A DNA stretch of 64,000 nt from Bradyrhizobium sp. WBOS07 (GCF_024585165.1 NZ_CP029008.1:4092001-4156000); one strand, 5' to 3'. Positions 16,323 to 26,177 are shown, numbered from the stretch's first letter. The notes: generated by a model from the sequence alone, not told the origin. Translations and numbers: made by a program.

Positions 16323-17096
16323 ATGACTGTTCAAACGCGCAAGAAGAAGCCCGTACCGCTGGGCAGTGATGTCGCCACGGAGGGCTCGACGCCCCTGCAT
16401 GTCAAGATCCGCGAATCCATTCGCAGTCAGGTGCGTGACGGCAAGTTGATCGACGGGACCGGCCGCCTCATGACCGAGGCCGAGCTCGGCCGTCATTTCG
16501 GTGTCAGCCGTATCACCATCCGAAACGCCATCGCACCCCTCGTGAACGAAGGCATGTTCGACCGCTCGCGCGGCCGCGGTACCTTCCTGCGCTCGAACCA
16601 GCCTGAAAACTGGGTCGGCCGTCTCATGGGCTTCTCGGAAACCATCCGCGACGCCGGCTACCAGGCCGGCGCCAAGATCCTGCAGCAGGGCATGACCAAC
16701 CGGCACGACGCCGCCGTTCGCGAGCAACTGCGCGAACGCGCGGTTTGGCAGCTCCGGCGCTTGCGGCTCGCGGATGACACGCCGATCGCCATCGAGCACG
16801 CCTTCTACCCCCCGGATATCGGACTCGAGCTCGAGAAGCGCGACCTGGTCTCGATCATCATGTACCGCGTCTTCGAGGACGAGCTTGGCCTCGCCATCAA
16901 GGACGCTCAGCAGACCATCAGCGCGGACCTCGCCGACGCCGGCAGCGCCAAGCTGCTGGGGGTGAAGGTCGGCTCGCCCCTGCTCTCCATCGAGCGCGTC
17001 ACCTTCGGCAAGGGCGGACGGGCGCTCGAGCTGCTGCGCGCCGTGTACCTGCCGAAATATTTCCGCCTCAGCATCAGCCTGACGCGCCGCCACTAG
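16323..17096 (+). CDS. GntR-family regulator with UTRA effector domain (HutC/FarR subfamily)
   Basis: 257 residues. The N-terminal wHTH (LHVKIRESIRSQVRDGKLIDG, MTEAELGRHFGVSRITIRNAIAPLVNEG) is followed by a wing GRGTFL and a UTRA domain (LRRLRLADDTPIAIEHAFYPPDIGLELEK, ISADLADAGSAKLLGVKVGSPLLSIERVTF). UTRA regulators sense small ligands such as sugars, sugar phosphates or amino acids, and generally repress their own transport operon. Here the gene sits inside the operon between transporter and sulfatase. The inverted repeat at 12040-12060 is the likely target. Confidence 0.9.
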   Translation: MTVQTRKKKPVPLGSDVATEGSTPLHVKIRESIRSQVRDGKLIDGTGRLMTEAELGRHFGVSRITIRNAIAPLVNEGMFDRSRGRGTFLRSNQPENWVGRLMGFSETIRDAGYQAGAKILQQGMTNRHDAAVREQLRERAVWQLRRLRLADDTPIAIEHAFYPPDIGLELEKRDLVSIIMYRVFEDELGLAIKDAQQTISADLADAGSAKLLGVKVGSPLLSIERVTFGKGGRALELLRAVYLPKYFRLSISLTRRH

Positions 17097-17128
17097 CAAC
17101 GCCACACGTCAAGAACGAGGATACAAAC

Positions 17129-18772
17129 ATGCCGAATGGCGCAAAGACCCCCGATAGCCCCAACATCCTGCTCATCCTCAACGACGACATGGGCTTTTCG
17201 GACATCGGCTGTTACGGCGGCGAGATCCAGACGCCGAACCTCGACCGCCTCGCGGCCAATGGCTTGCGCTATTCGCAGTTCTACAACACCGCCCGCTGCA
17301 GCCCTTCACGCGCCTCGCTGCTCACCGGCCTGCATCCGCACCAGACCGGCATCGGCATCCTCACCTACAGCAACGGCCCAGAGGGCTACGCCGGCAATTT
17401 GAACAAGAGCTGCGTGACGATCGCCGAAGCGCTGAAGAGCAAGAACTACACGTCCTACCTCAGCGGCAAATGGCACATTGCCAGCAGCCTGACCGAACCC
17501 ACCGATGCATGGCCGATGCAGCGCGGCTTCGACCATTTCTACGGCACCATCATCGGCGCCGGCAGCTTCTACCATCCCAACACGCTCACCCGCGGCAACG
17601 ACAATATCGAGCAAGAGGCGGTGAAGGATCCGTCTTTCTTCTACACCGACGCGATCAGCGATCAGGCCGCCGCCTTCATCCGCCAGCACAAGGCGCAGAA
17701 GCCCGACGCGCCGTTCTTCCAGTACGTCGCCTATACGGCGCCGCACTGGCCGCTCCATGCCCATGACGAGGATATCGCCAAGTACAAGGGCCGCTTCGAT
17801 GCGGGCTGGGACAGGCTGCGCGAGGAGCGCGTCAAGCGCCTCGTCGACGACGGCATCATCCATCCGAACTGGCGCCTGACCGACCGCGATCCGACCCAGC
17901 CGCCGTGGACCGACGCCGAGCAGCGCGAATGGACGCTGCGCCGCATGGAGGTTTACGCAGCCCAGATCGACCGCATGGACCAGGGCATCGGCCGGATCCT
18001 GAAGGCGCTGGAAGAGACCGGCCAGATGGACAACACGCTGATCATCTTCCTCTCCGACAACGGCGCCTGCGCCGAGGACATTCCGGAAGGCGTCACGGCA
18101 AAGGAGCTGGTCGACCAGCTGATGATCGCCCAGGCCACAACACGCGACGGCAGGCCGGTGCGTTTCGGCAATGACCCGACCCTGATGCCCGGCGCCGAGG
18201 ACACCTACCAAAGCTACGGCACCGCCTGGGCCAACCTGTCCAACACGCCGTTCCGTCTCTACAAGCACTGGATCCACGAAGGCGGTATCGCGACCCCGTT
18301 CATCGTGCATTGGCCGCGCGGCATCTCCGAGAAGGGCGGCCTGCGGCACAATCCGAGCCAGCTCACCGACGTGATGGCGACCATCCTCGACGTCACCGGC
18401 GCCACCTACCCCAAGGAGTACAACGGCAACGCCATCCTGCCCTGCGAAGGCGAGAGCCTCGTGCCGTCATTCGCCTCGGCCTATGGCAACCGCGGCCCGC
18501 TGTTCTGGGAACACGAGGGCAATGCGGCCGTCCGCGTCGGCAAGTGGAAGCTGGTGCGGAAGTATCCCGGCCCCTGGGAGCTCTACGACATGGAGACCGA
18601 CCGTACCGAGATGAACGATCTCGCCGCGCAGCATCCGGACCGCGTCAAGGAGATGGCGGCACAGTATCAGCAATGGGCCAATCGCTGCGGCGTGATCCCT
18701 CGCGAGAAGATCCTCGAGCTGATGAAGGCGGAAGGCGGCACGGCCTTTTGGGAGGAAGAGAAGCAGAACTAG
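17129..18772 (+). CDS. arylsulfatase-family sulfatase, Cys-type, cytoplasmic
   Basis: 547 residues of the alkaline-phosphatase-like sulfatase family (NILLILNDDMGFSDIGCYGGEI). The signature C-S-P-S-R-A-S-L-L-T-G begins at Cys57, which would be converted to formylglycine; Arg61 is the usual partner. Asp19 and Asp20 of NDD are calcium ligands, and SDNGA near residue 310 supplies further ligands. There is no signal peptide, so it probably works in the cytoplasm on an imported sulfate ester. The formylglycine-generating enzyme follows after 3 nt, supplying its maturation factor. The substrate (sugar sulfate, choline sulfate or aryl sulfate) is not resolved. Confidence 0.93.
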   Translation: MPNGAKTPDSPNILLILNDDMGFSDIGCYGGEIQTPNLDRLAANGLRYSQFYNTARCSPSRASLLTGLHPHQTGIGILTYSNGPEGYAGNLNKSCVTIAEALKSKNYTSYLSGKWHIASSLTEPTDAWPMQRGFDHFYGTIIGAGSFYHPNTLTRGNDNIEQEAVKDPSFFYTDAISDQAAAFIRQHKAQKPDAPFFQYVAYTAPHWPLHAHDEDIAKYKGRFDAGWDRLREERVKRLVDDGIIHPNWRLTDRDPTQPPWTDAEQREWTLRRMEVYAAQIDRMDQGIGRILKALEETGQMDNTLIIFLSDNGACAEDIPEGVTAKELVDQLMIAQATTRDGRPVRFGNDPTLMPGAEDTYQSYGTAWANLSNTPFRLYKHWIHEGGIATPFIVHWPRGISEKGGLRHNPSQLTDVMATILDVTGATYPKEYNGNAILPCEGESLVPSFASAYGNRGPLFWEHEGNAAVRVGKWKLVRKYPGPWELYDMETDRTEMNDLAAQHPDRVKEMAAQYQQWANRCGVIPREKILELMKAEGGTAFWEEEKQN

Positions 18773-18775
18773 GAC

Positions 18776-19750
18776 ATGACTGGGGATCGTTCACATTGTT
18801 GTATCCAGCGTGCCGCCGGCAGCGGACTGCCGACGGGCGAAGCTACGCAAGCAGCCATCCCTCCCGCTCCAACCCCGATCCAACGCCGCTGGAGCTCGCT
18901 GATCGGCGGAACCTTCCACATGGGATCTGCCCGCATCGGCTTTGTCGAAGACGGCGAAGGCCCGGTGAGACCCGTCACGCTGTCGCCGTTTGCCATTGCC
19001 TGCCATGCCGTGAGCAATCTGCAATTCGGCGACTTCGTGCGTGCCACGGGCTACACGACGGACGCCGAACGCTTCGGCTGGAGCTTCGTCTTCGAGGGGC
19101 TGCTGCCGCAAGATACACGTGCGACCCACACGACGCGGGTTCAGGAAACGCCATGGTGGGTCCCGGTGACGCACGCTTATTGGGTGCAGCCGGAAGGACC
19201 GGGCAGCAGCATCCTCGACAGGCTCGATCACCCCGTCGTCCACGTCTCCTGGAACGACGCACAGGCCTACTGCCAATGGTCCGGCACGCGCCTTCCGACC
19301 GAGGCGGAATGGGAGATGGCCGCGCGCGGCGGGCTGGACCAGGCCACCTACCCCTGGGGCAACGAGCTTCAGCCCGGCGGTGAGCATCGCTGCAATATCT
19401 GGCAGGGCAGCTTTCCCGACCGCAACACTGTCGATGATGGCTATTTCGGTACCGCGCCCGTTCACAGTTTCGCGCCCAACGGACATGGCCTGCACAATGT
19501 CGCCGGAAATGTCTGGGAATGGTGCGAGGACTATTTCTCGCCGAGCTATCACCGCCTCACGCCATCACGAGACCCCTTGAACCGCGAGCGAGCTCCAAAT
19601 CGATCGATGCGCGGCGGATCCTTCCTCTGCCACGAATCCTACTGCAATCGCTATCGCGTCGCGGCGCGAAGCTCCAATACGCCCGACTCCTCGTCCAGCA
19701 ATATTGGCTTCCGCGTCGTGCGCACCGAGCCGCTGCAGGATTCGGCCTAG
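18776..19750 (+). CDS. formylglycine-generating enzyme (SUMF1/FGE family)
   Basis: 324 residues with the FGE-sulfatase fold: GGTFHMGS near the start, [35 protein letters not shown] in the middle, [15 protein letters not shown], and [20 protein letters not shown] near the C-terminus. The two active-site cysteines of true FGEs are present as C285 and C290 (C-x4-C), separating it from FGE-like proteins without catalytic cysteines. It would use O2 to oxidise Cys57 of the sulfatase encoded 3 nt upstream. It has no export signal, matching the cytoplasmic sulfatase. Confidence 0.92.
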   Translation: MTGDRSHCCIQRAAGSGLPTGEATQAAIPPAPTPIQRRWSSLIGGTFHMGSARIGFVEDGEGPVRPVTLSPFAIACHAVSNLQFGDFVRATGYTTDAERFGWSFVFEGLLPQDTRATHTTRVQETPWWVPVTHAYWVQPEGPGSSILDRLDHPVVHVSWNDAQAYCQWSGTRLPTEAEWEMAARGGLDQATYPWGNELQPGGEHRCNIWQGSFPDRNTVDDGYFGTAPVHSFAPNGHGLHNVAGNVWEWCEDYFSPSYHRLTPSRDPLNRERAPNRSMRGGSFLCHESYCNRYRVAARSSNTPDSSSSNIGFRVVRTEPLQDSA

Positions 19751-19751
19751 G

Positions 19752-21542
19752 ATGGCGCAGGCGTCACATCCTGCGAAGCCGGCCACGGCTCCCGGCATCC
19801 GCCTGCTGCCGTTGTTCCTGCGCAATTTCGTGCGCAACCGCGAGACCGGCCTTGTGCTGGTCGCCATCGTCGTCGGACTGCTCAGTGGCTTACTGGTGGC
19901 CGCGATCTCGAGCCTCAGCCAGGTCTCTCACGCCCTGCTGTTCGACATTCCCTTCGACGCCCACCTCAGCGCCACCGGCGTGATCTCCTGGCAGCGCACG
20001 CTGCTCGTCCCGATGCTCGGCGGCCTGGTGCTCGCGCTCATCGGACTGTACTTCGCCCGGCGCGTGAAAGGACAGCAGTTCGCCGACGCGATCGAGGCCA
20101 ATGCGCTCTATGGCGGCCGGGTATCCTTTCGCGGCAGCCTGCTGATCTCGATCCAGACACTGCTGTCCAACGGATTCGGCGGATCGGTCGGGCTGGAGGC
20201 CGGCTATACGCAGATCTGCTCGATGTTCGGCTCTCATGTCGGTCAACGCCTGGCCGCCCGCCGCAACGACATGCGGCTGCTGGTGGCCTGCGGCGCCGCG
20301 GGGGCGATCAGTGCCGCGTTCTCTGCACCGCTCGCCGGCGCCTTCTACGCCTTCGAGGTCGTGCTCGGCGCCTATACGTCCGCCGGTCTCGTGCCGGTCA
20401 TCGCCAGTGCCGTCACCGCGTGGCTCGTCGCGCGGCAATTGACGCACCAGTCCTTCTTGATGGTGCCCGGCTTCCCCTCACCAGTTTCCGTGGAGATGAT
20501 CGGCCAGACGGTGCTGATCGGCATCATCTGCGCCTTCGTCAGCATCCTCGTGATGCTCGCCGTCGCATTCTCAGAGCGCTGCTTTCAGCGCATCACGGTG
20601 TTCAAGGGCCTGCTGCGGCCGATTCTCGGCGGTCTCCTCCTCGGGAGCCTCGCCCTGCTGACGCCGACCGTGCTCGGCGCCGGCCACGGTGCCATGCAGA
20701 TCCTGCTGGTCAGCAATCCGACCTGGCTCCTGCTCACGACCACAATCGTGTTCAAGATCCTGGCCTCCGCCATCTCGCTTGGTTCGGGCTTTCGCGGCGG
20801 CCTGTTCTTCGCCTCGCTCCTGCTCGGCGCGCTGATCGGACAGCTCTACAGCGTCGTGCTGACCGGCCCTCTTCCCACGATCGCGCTTCAGCCCGGCACC
20901 GCCGCGATTGCGGCACTCGCCGCGCTCGGAACCGGCGTGCTCGGAGCGCCCTTCAGTATGGTCTGTCTCGCGCTCGAAATCACCGGCGATTTTTCCGTCA
21001 CCGTTGGAGCGGTGGTCGCATCATCGGTCTGCGCGCTGATCGTTCGCGAGCTGTTCGGCTACAGCTTCGCGACATGGCGCTTTCATCTGCGCGGCGAGGC
21101 CATCCGCGGCCCGCAGGACGTCGGCTGGGTCCGGCAGATGAGCGCAGCCTCCCTGATGCGCACCGATTTCGAGAATGCGCCAACGACGATGCCGATCGGC
21201 GAAGCGCAAAAGCTGTTCTCGCCGGCGCAGGTCCGCCAGATCGTGCTGCGCGATCCCAACGGCATCTATGCGGGAATCGTGCCCGCCGCGACGCTACATT
21301 CCGTCGCCAATCAGGACGAGGAGCTGCTCGGGTCGCTGGCGCAACAACTAGACGAATACTTGCTTCCGACCACGCCGGTTCGCGAGATCCTGAAGGCCTT
21401 CGAACGCAGCGAGGCTGACGTGCTCGCGGTTGTCGACCGCTCCGACCATCGCGCCACGATTGGCACCTTGAGCGAAGCTCACGTTCTGCGCACCTACGGG
21501 GAAGAGCTCGAACGCCGGAACCAGGAGCTGTTCTCACGGTAA
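19752..21542 (+). CDS. CLC-family anion channel/transporter with C-terminal CBS-like region
   Basis: 596 residues from MAQASHPAKPATAPGI; the TAG stop of the FGE gene lies 1 nt upstream. Around ten hydrophobic helices carry CLC landmarks: GGSVGLEAGYTQ (with Glu where the gating Glu of GREGP sits), ISAAFSAPLAGAFYAFEVVL, ASAISLGSGFRGGLFFASLLLGA and a CBS-type tail. The first GSGIP selectivity motif and the Pro of GREGP are not conserved, so ion selectivity may differ from chloride. Its place at the end of a sulfatase operon suggests handling of anions released by desulfation; that is speculation. Confidence 0.87.
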   Translation: MAQASHPAKPATAPGIRLLPLFLRNFVRNRETGLVLVAIVVGLLSGLLVAAISSLSQVSHALLFDIPFDAHLSATGVISWQRTLLVPMLGGLVLALIGLYFARRVKGQQFADAIEANALYGGRVSFRGSLLISIQTLLSNGFGGSVGLEAGYTQICSMFGSHVGQRLAARRNDMRLLVACGAAGAISAAFSAPLAGAFYAFEVVLGAYTSAGLVPVIASAVTAWLVARQLTHQSFLMVPGFPSPVSVEMIGQTVLIGIICAFVSILVMLAVAFSERCFQRITVFKGLLRPILGGLLLGSLALLTPTVLGAGHGAMQILLVSNPTWLLLTTTIVFKILASAISLGSGFRGGLFFASLLLGALIGQLYSVVLTGPLPTIALQPGTAAIAALAALGTGVLGAPFSMVCLALEITGDFSVTVGAVVASSVCALIVRELFGYSFATWRFHLRGEAIRGPQDVGWVRQMSAASLMRTDFENAPTTMPIGEAQKLFSPAQVRQIVLRDPNGIYAGIVPAATLHSVANQDEELLGSLAQQLDEYLLPTTPVREILKAFERSEADVLAVVDRSDHRATIGTLSEAHVLRTYGEELERRNQELFSR

Positions 21543-21577
21543 GGGGTGCTAGGGCCGCAGACCCATGGCTTCGAAAA

Positions 21578-22435
21578 TCATGATCGGGCTAGGAAGCATC
21601 GCCCGTTGGTGAGGACGATCACATCGCGATCGGGGACGCGGCATCTGAACGACACGACGTCGCCGTCGGTCCACATATCGGTCACGATGCGATCGCCCGG
21701 ATAGACCGGCGCGGAGAAGCGCGCATCGAACGACCGCACCCTTCCCGCGTCACAGTCGCAGACGGTCCGCAGCACGGCACGGCAGGCAATCCCGTAAGTC
21801 GCGAGCCCGTGGAGAATCGGTCGCGCAAACGCCGCGCGGCCGGCCACCCTCGGATCGGCGTGGAGCGGATTGCGATCTCCGTTCAAACGATAGAGCAGCG
21901 CCGCCTCTGGGCGCGTTTCGAACATGTCGGTCTGGTCCGGCGCCCTCTCGGGAAGCTGATGCGGCTCGGGGCCCGAACCCTGCGGTCCTCCGAATCCCCC
22001 GTCACCGCGCGCCATGATCGTCATGACGTAGGTAAACAGCGGCGCATTATCTGCTGCCGATCGCGCGGTCGTTTCGAGCAAAAATACGGCGCCCTTGTCG
22101 GCGCCTTTGTCATAGACAGCCGCGACGCGTGAATTCGCCAGCAGCTCGCCTGCGGCCGGTAGGCGACGATGCAGGGTGAGTCGTTGCTCGCCATGGAGAA
22201 CCTTGGTGAAGTCGACGCCGGTCTTGCGAATTATCCCGGTCGATGCCAGCACCACTGCCATCGTGGGAACGGCCTGCAGCGCGGCGCCTTCGTAGACGAA
22301 CGGCAGTTCGCGCAGGTCGAGCGGATCGCGTCCCATGCCGATGCTGATCGCGTACAACATCGTCTCGCGCTCCCCATACGCGAACCGCATGTCGGTGATT
22401 TCCAGTGCCTGGAGCGCCTCGAGGTTGATCGCCAC
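21578..22435 (-). CDS. MaoC-like (R)-specific enoyl-CoA hydratase / hot-dog dehydratase
   Basis: 285 residues with two hot-dog units, as in eukaryotic-type hydratase 2 proteins. The N-terminal half (FAYGERETMLYAISIGMG, KVLHGEQRLTLHRRLPAAG) is degenerate. The C-terminal half carries the active-site motif LLYRLNGDRNPLHADPRVA and HGLATYGIACRAV. It probably hydrates or dehydrates a 2-enoyl-CoA. It is the third gene of a divergent operon behind an acyl-CoA synthetase and a Bug protein, with a 9-nt gap to the latter. Confidence 0.85.
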   Translation of the reverse strand: MAINLEALQALEITDMRFAYGERETMLYAISIGMGRDPLDLRELPFVYEGAALQAVPTMAVVLASTGIIRKTGVDFTKVLHGEQRLTLHRRLPAAGELLANSRVAAVYDKGADKGAVFLLETTARSAADNAPLFTYVMTIMARGDGGFGGPQGSGPEPHQLPERAPDQTDMFETRPEAALLYRLNGDRNPLHADPRVAGRAAFARPILHGLATYGIACRAVLRTVCDCDAGRVRSFDARFSAPVYPGDRIVTDMWTDGDVVSFRCRVPDRDVIVLTNGRCFLARS

Positions 22436-22444
22436 CGGGATATC

Positions 22445-23416
22445 CTAGATGCTGATATTGAATTCGTGGATCACTGAGGCCCATCGCTTGACCTCATCGT
22501 CGACAAAGCCCGCAAAATCGGCGATGTCGCTCATATCTTCGAACCCGAGATCAAGCAGCTTGGAATTCACATCGGGAAGCGCGACGATTTCCCGCAATTC
22601 CTTGTTGAGCCGATCGGCAACGGGCTTGGGCACGGCCGCCGGCGCGAAGAAGCCGCTGAACCCGGTCAGGCCGAGCACGGGAAATCCTGCTTCGTCAAAG
22701 GTGGGTATATCGGCATAGCGCTTCATACGCGCCGGATTGGCGATCGCCAGCGTCAGCGCGTTCTCCCTTTGAGCCACTGCGCCACCGACCGATACGAAGG
22801 CACTGTCCACTTCACCAGCAAGGATCGCGGTCAGCGCCGGCGCCTCGCCGCGATACGGCACTTGAAGCAGTTTGATGCCGGTGTTCTTCATCAGCACTTC
22901 GCCGATGATATGCGCGCTCGAGCCAAGGCCGTAGGTTCCGTAACTCAGGGGTTTGGGGCTACTGCGAGCCTTCTCGACGAAGTCCCGCAACGTGGTTACG
23001 CCGAGGGTCTTTGGAACGATGAACGCGATCGGCAAGCGGCCGAGAGGCGCCAACGGCAACAAGTCCGACATCTTGTAGCTTGGCGACTTGTGCAGAGAGA
23101 CGTTCTGGACGATCGAGCTCATCGTGGAGAGGATGGTGTAGCCGTCGGGGTCCGCCCCCGCGACCGCGCTCGCAGCGATCATGCCGTTGGCGCCGGGCTT
23201 GTTTTCCACGATCACGGACTGGCCCAGGCGCTGCGCCAGCCGGTCGGCCACGACGCGCGTCAAACCGTCCATCACGCCGCCTGGCGGCAGCGGCACGACG
23301 ATCTTCAACAGCCGGCTGGGCCATGGCGATTGCGCCAGCGCGGGCGTCGCTGCAAGTGCTGCAATGCCGACGGCGCTTCTCATGAGTGAACGTCGCGTAA
23401 GCATGGTCCCTCTCAA
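22445..23416 (-). CDS. Bug/TctC-family periplasmic solute-binding protein
   Basis: 323 residues. The N-terminus RRSLMRSAVGIAALAATPALA is a Tat-like signal (RRSLM) with cleavage after ALA. The mature protein shows Bug-family hallmarks: PSRLLKIVVPLPPGGVMDGLTRVVADRLAQRLGQSVIVENKPGANG, and the VPYRGEAPALTAILAGEVD ligand-pocket region. Bug proteins bind carboxylates; many have no dedicated membrane partner, and none is present here. Its start overlaps the stop of the acyl-CoA synthetase gene by 4 nt. An internal ATG at 23404 is an alternative start. Confidence 0.9.
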   Translation of the reverse strand: MRGTMLTRRSLMRSAVGIAALAATPALAQSPWPSRLLKIVVPLPPGGVMDGLTRVVADRLAQRLGQSVIVENKPGANGMIAASAVAGADPDGYTILSTMSSIVQNVSLHKSPSYKMSDLLPLAPLGRLPIAFIVPKTLGVTTLRDFVEKARSSPKPLSYGTYGLGSSAHIIGEVLMKNTGIKLLQVPYRGEAPALTAILAGEVDSAFVSVGGAVAQRENALTLAIANPARMKRYADIPTFDEAGFPVLGLTGFSGFFAPAAVPKPVADRLNKELREIVALPDVNSKLLDLGFEDMSDIADFAGFVDDEVKRWASVIHEFNISI

Positions 23417-24927
23417 ATACGTGTTGAACGTCCGGCCCAGAACGGCTCGCGCAGCTTTCGCTTGAAGATCTTGCCGCTCTCTTCGCGCGGCAACGTGTCG
23501 TGGAAGACCACCTCGCGCGGCACCTTGAATGCCGCCAGGCGCTCGCGGACGAAATTTCTGACATCGTCTTCAGTCAGCGCCGCGCCCGCGTCGCGTTGAA
23601 CGGCCGCATAGATGCGCTCGCCGAACTCGTCATCGGGAATGCCGAAAACGGCACAGTCCTGAACCCCCGGACAGCTTTGAAGCGCCGCTTCGATCTCGGC
23701 CGGATAGATGTTCACCCCGCCCGAGATGATCATGTCCCGCTTGCGGTCGTTGAGAAACAGATAACCGTCGGCATCGAGGTAGCCGACGTCGCCGCAGGTG
23801 ATCAGGCCGTCGATCTCTACGGAGCGGCGGTCATCATTGCGGCCGTGATAGTTGAAATCCGGATAGGCCGGCGAGCGTGCGTAAATCTCGCCGCTGACGC
23901 CCGGCGGCAGTTCGCGGCGCTGCTCGTCGAATATCTTGATCGTGCCGCCGGGAGCGACACGCCCCACGGTTCCGGGTCTGGAGAGCCAGTCGTGTGAGGT
24001 GCAAATCGTGGCGACGCCGGTCTCGGAGCCGCCGTAGGTTTCGACGAGGACCGGTCCCCACCAGGCGATCATCGCCCGCTTGACATCCGGCGGGCACGGC
24101 GCGCCCGTGTGCAGCACCAGTTCGAGCGAGGACACGTCGTACTTGCGCCGCACCTCTTCCGGAAGCTTGAGCAGCCGCACAAAGAACGTCGGCACCATCA
24201 CCAGCGTCGTCAAACGGTGGCGGTCGATCTGCCGGAGCAGCTCTTCGGGATCGAAGCGCGACGACAGCACAAGCGTGTCGGCCAGCGCCAGGCCTTGCCG
24301 CGCGAAGGCGTTGGGCGAGGCGTGATAGAGCGGTCCGCCGACATATGAGCGCATGCCTTCGCGGCAGCCATAGACGACACGGAACAGATCGCGCATCGCC
24401 GCGGCCTGTTGAGGCGTTGCCGGTTCGCGACGGACGCCCTTGGGCCGGCCTGTTGTTCCAGAGGTGTAGATCCAGGACGCGCGTGGCGGCAGCGGCGGCC
24501 TGTCCCATTCCGGCTGTTCATCCAGCCAGCGGTCCCAATCCTGATCGCCGTCCCGCACAGCGACGGGATTGCCAGCGTCTGCGCTCGAAACGACAAGGAC
24601 CTCGCATGTTGCCGGAATGATCCGGCGCACCGGGTCAAGCAAGTCGGCGTGAACGACCAGCACCTTCGGATTCGCATCTCCCAACATATAGGCGATTTCG
24701 TCGGGGCTTGCGTGCCAGTTCAATGGCACCGCATAGGCGCCAATGGCATTCGCGGCATGGGTCGCTTCGAGGAAGGCGAAATCGTTCCGCAGCAGCAGCG
24801 CTACGGCGTCGTTTTCGCAAACGCCGAGCCTCGCAAGCCCGGTGGCGGCCCGGCGACCGCGCGCCAGCAGCTCGGACTTCGAGCGGGTGCGTTCACCGAC
24901 GATGATGGTCGCGGTTTCGTCGCTCAC
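23413..24927 (-). CDS. AMP-forming acyl-CoA synthetase/ligase
   Basis: 504 residues of the ANL adenylating superfamily. Motifs are ordered as expected: the phosphate loop YTSGTTGRPKGV, VETYGGSETGV (A5), TCGDVGYLDADGYLFLNDRKRDMIISGGVNIYPAEIE (A7-A8 hinge), and the catalytic Lys near the end in REESGKIFKRKL. It activates a carboxylic acid to its CoA thioester and so opens the CoA-dependent route encoded around it. It is divergent from the thiolase operon across an AATGG-N5-CCATT operator. Confidence 0.92.
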   Translation of the reverse strand: MSDETATIIVGERTRSKSELLARGRRAATGLARLGVCENDAVALLLRNDFAFLEATHAANAIGAYAVPLNWHASPDEIAYMLGDANPKVLVVHADLLDPVRRIIPATCEVLVVSSADAGNPVAVRDGDQDWDRWLDEQPEWDRPPLPPRASWIYTSGTTGRPKGVRREPATPQQAAAMRDLFRVVYGCREGMRSYVGGPLYHASPNAFARQGLALADTLVLSSRFDPEELLRQIDRHRLTTLVMVPTFFVRLLKLPEEVRRKYDVSSLELVLHTGAPCPPDVKRAMIAWWGPVLVETYGGSETGVATICTSHDWLSRPGTVGRVAPGGTIKIFDEQRRELPPGVSGEIYARSPAYPDFNYHGRNDDRRSVEIDGLITCGDVGYLDADGYLFLNDRKRDMIISGGVNIYPAEIEAALQSCPGVQDCAVFGIPDDEFGERIYAAVQRDAGAALTEDDVRNFVRERLAAFKVPREVVFHDTLPREESGKIFKRKLREPFWAGRSTRI

Positions 24928-24975
24928 ATTTCCTCCGTCCGCGGGTCTTCGCCCAACTTGACTTTGGCATCAATA

Positions 24976-24992
24976 TAATGGACTGACCATTA
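24976..24992. promoter_or_regulatory. GntR/FCD-type operator TAATGG-N5-CCATTA
   Basis: Perfect 17-bp inverted repeat (arms TAATGG/CCATTA, spacer ACTGA) between the divergent acyl-CoA synthetase and thiolase genes. The core AATGG-N5-CCATT recurs at 41858-41872 in the other divergent catabolic promoter. It probably binds the GntR/FCD proteins encoded at 27422 and/or 40977. Confidence 0.7.
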
Positions 24993-25016
24993 GATCAATA
25001 GACCAAGGAGATATCT

Positions 25017-26177
25017 TTGAGCATTCGGGGCAAGGCCTGCATCGCCGGCATCTACGAGCACCCGACGCGGAAGGCCGACGGGCTGTCGCTCGCCCAGATC
25101 CACGCCGAAGTCGCGCGCGGCGCGCTTGCCGACGCAGGCCTCAGCAAAGACGACGTGGACGGCTATTTCTGCGCAGGCGACGCGCCGGGGCTCGGCCCGA
25201 TGAACATGGTCGAGTACCTCAACCTCAAGCCGCGTCATGTCGATTCGACGGATACCGGCGGCTCTTCCTATGTTCTGGCGGTCGGCCATGCCGCGGCCGC
25301 GATCGCGCTCGGAAAATGCAGCGTCGCGCTGATCACCTTGGCAGGCCGGCCCCGCGCCGCCGGCCAAAGCCAGGTCCGTCCGGCGCCGGGCGCAACGGCG
25401 GACGCGCCGTTCGAGGCGCCCTTCAATCCCGTGATCGCGACGATGTACGGCGCGGCTGCCAATCGTCACATGCACGAGTTCGGGACCACATCGGAACAAC
25501 TAGCCTGGATCAAGGTCGCGGCATCCCATCACGCTCAGCACAATCCACACGCCATGCTGCGGAACGTCGTGACGGTCGAAGACGTGCTGAATTCTCCGAT
25601 GGTGGCAGATCCCCTGCATCGCCTCGACTGCTGCGTGATCAGCGACGGCGGCGGCGCAATCGTTCTCGTCGCCCCGGAGGTCGCGCGAAGCCTCAAAAGA
25701 CCGGTCGTCAGCATTCGCGGGGCCGGCGAGGCGATCAAGCATTCCGCCGGTGGCAGGATCGATCTTACCTACAGCGGCGCCGTCTGGTCGGGACCGCGCG
25801 CCTTTGAAGAGGCCGGCGTCCGTCCATCGGATATCCAATACGCCTCGATCTACGACAGCTTCACCATCACGGTGCTGATGACGCTGGAGGATCTCGGCTT
25901 CTGTGCCAAGGGCCAGGGCGGCCGCTTCGTGGCCGACGGAAATCTGATCTCGGGACATGGCAAGCTGCCCTTCAACACCGACGGCGGCGGCCTTTGCAAC
26001 AACCATCCCGGAAATCGGGGCGGCATGACAAAAGTGCTCGAGGCCGTCCGCCAGTTGCGCGGCGAGGCCCACCCGGCCGTGCAGGTGCCCAACTGCGCGC
26101 TGGCCCTGGCGCATGGCACCGGCGGCTCGCTCGGAACGCGTCATGGCAGTGCCACCGTCATTCTGGAAAGGCAGTAA
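25017..26177 (+). CDS. thiolase-like (Ltp2/SCP2-type) protein without the thiolase nucleophile
   Basis: 386 residues from a TTG start with AAGGAG 6 nt upstream. The fold is that of SCP2-type thiolases (AEVARGALADAGLSKDDVDGYFCAG, DCCVISDGGGAIVLVAPE, GGGLCNNHPGNRGGMTKVLEAVRQLRGEA, LAHGTGGSLGTRHGSATVILER). At the position of the acyl-accepting Cys the sequence reads TGGSSYV, so that Cys is missing. Such Cys-less thiolase homologues (Ltp2) act as retro-aldolases together with a DUF35 partner in steroid side-chain breakdown. A DUF35 gene follows after 5 nt, supporting the same complex here. Confidence 0.85.
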   Translation: MSIRGKACIAGIYEHPTRKADGLSLAQIHAEVARGALADAGLSKDDVDGYFCAGDAPGLGPMNMVEYLNLKPRHVDSTDTGGSSYVLAVGHAAAAIALGKCSVALITLAGRPRAAGQSQVRPAPGATADAPFEAPFNPVIATMYGAAANRHMHEFGTTSEQLAWIKVAASHHAQHNPHAMLRNVVTVEDVLNSPMVADPLHRLDCCVISDGGGAIVLVAPEVARSLKRPVVSIRGAGEAIKHSAGGRIDLTYSGAVWSGPRAFEEAGVRPSDIQYASIYDSFTITVLMTLEDLGFCAKGQGGRFVADGNLISGHGKLPFNTDGGGLCNNHPGNRGGMTKVLEAVRQLRGEAHPAVQVPNCALALAHGTGGSLGTRHGSATVILERQ

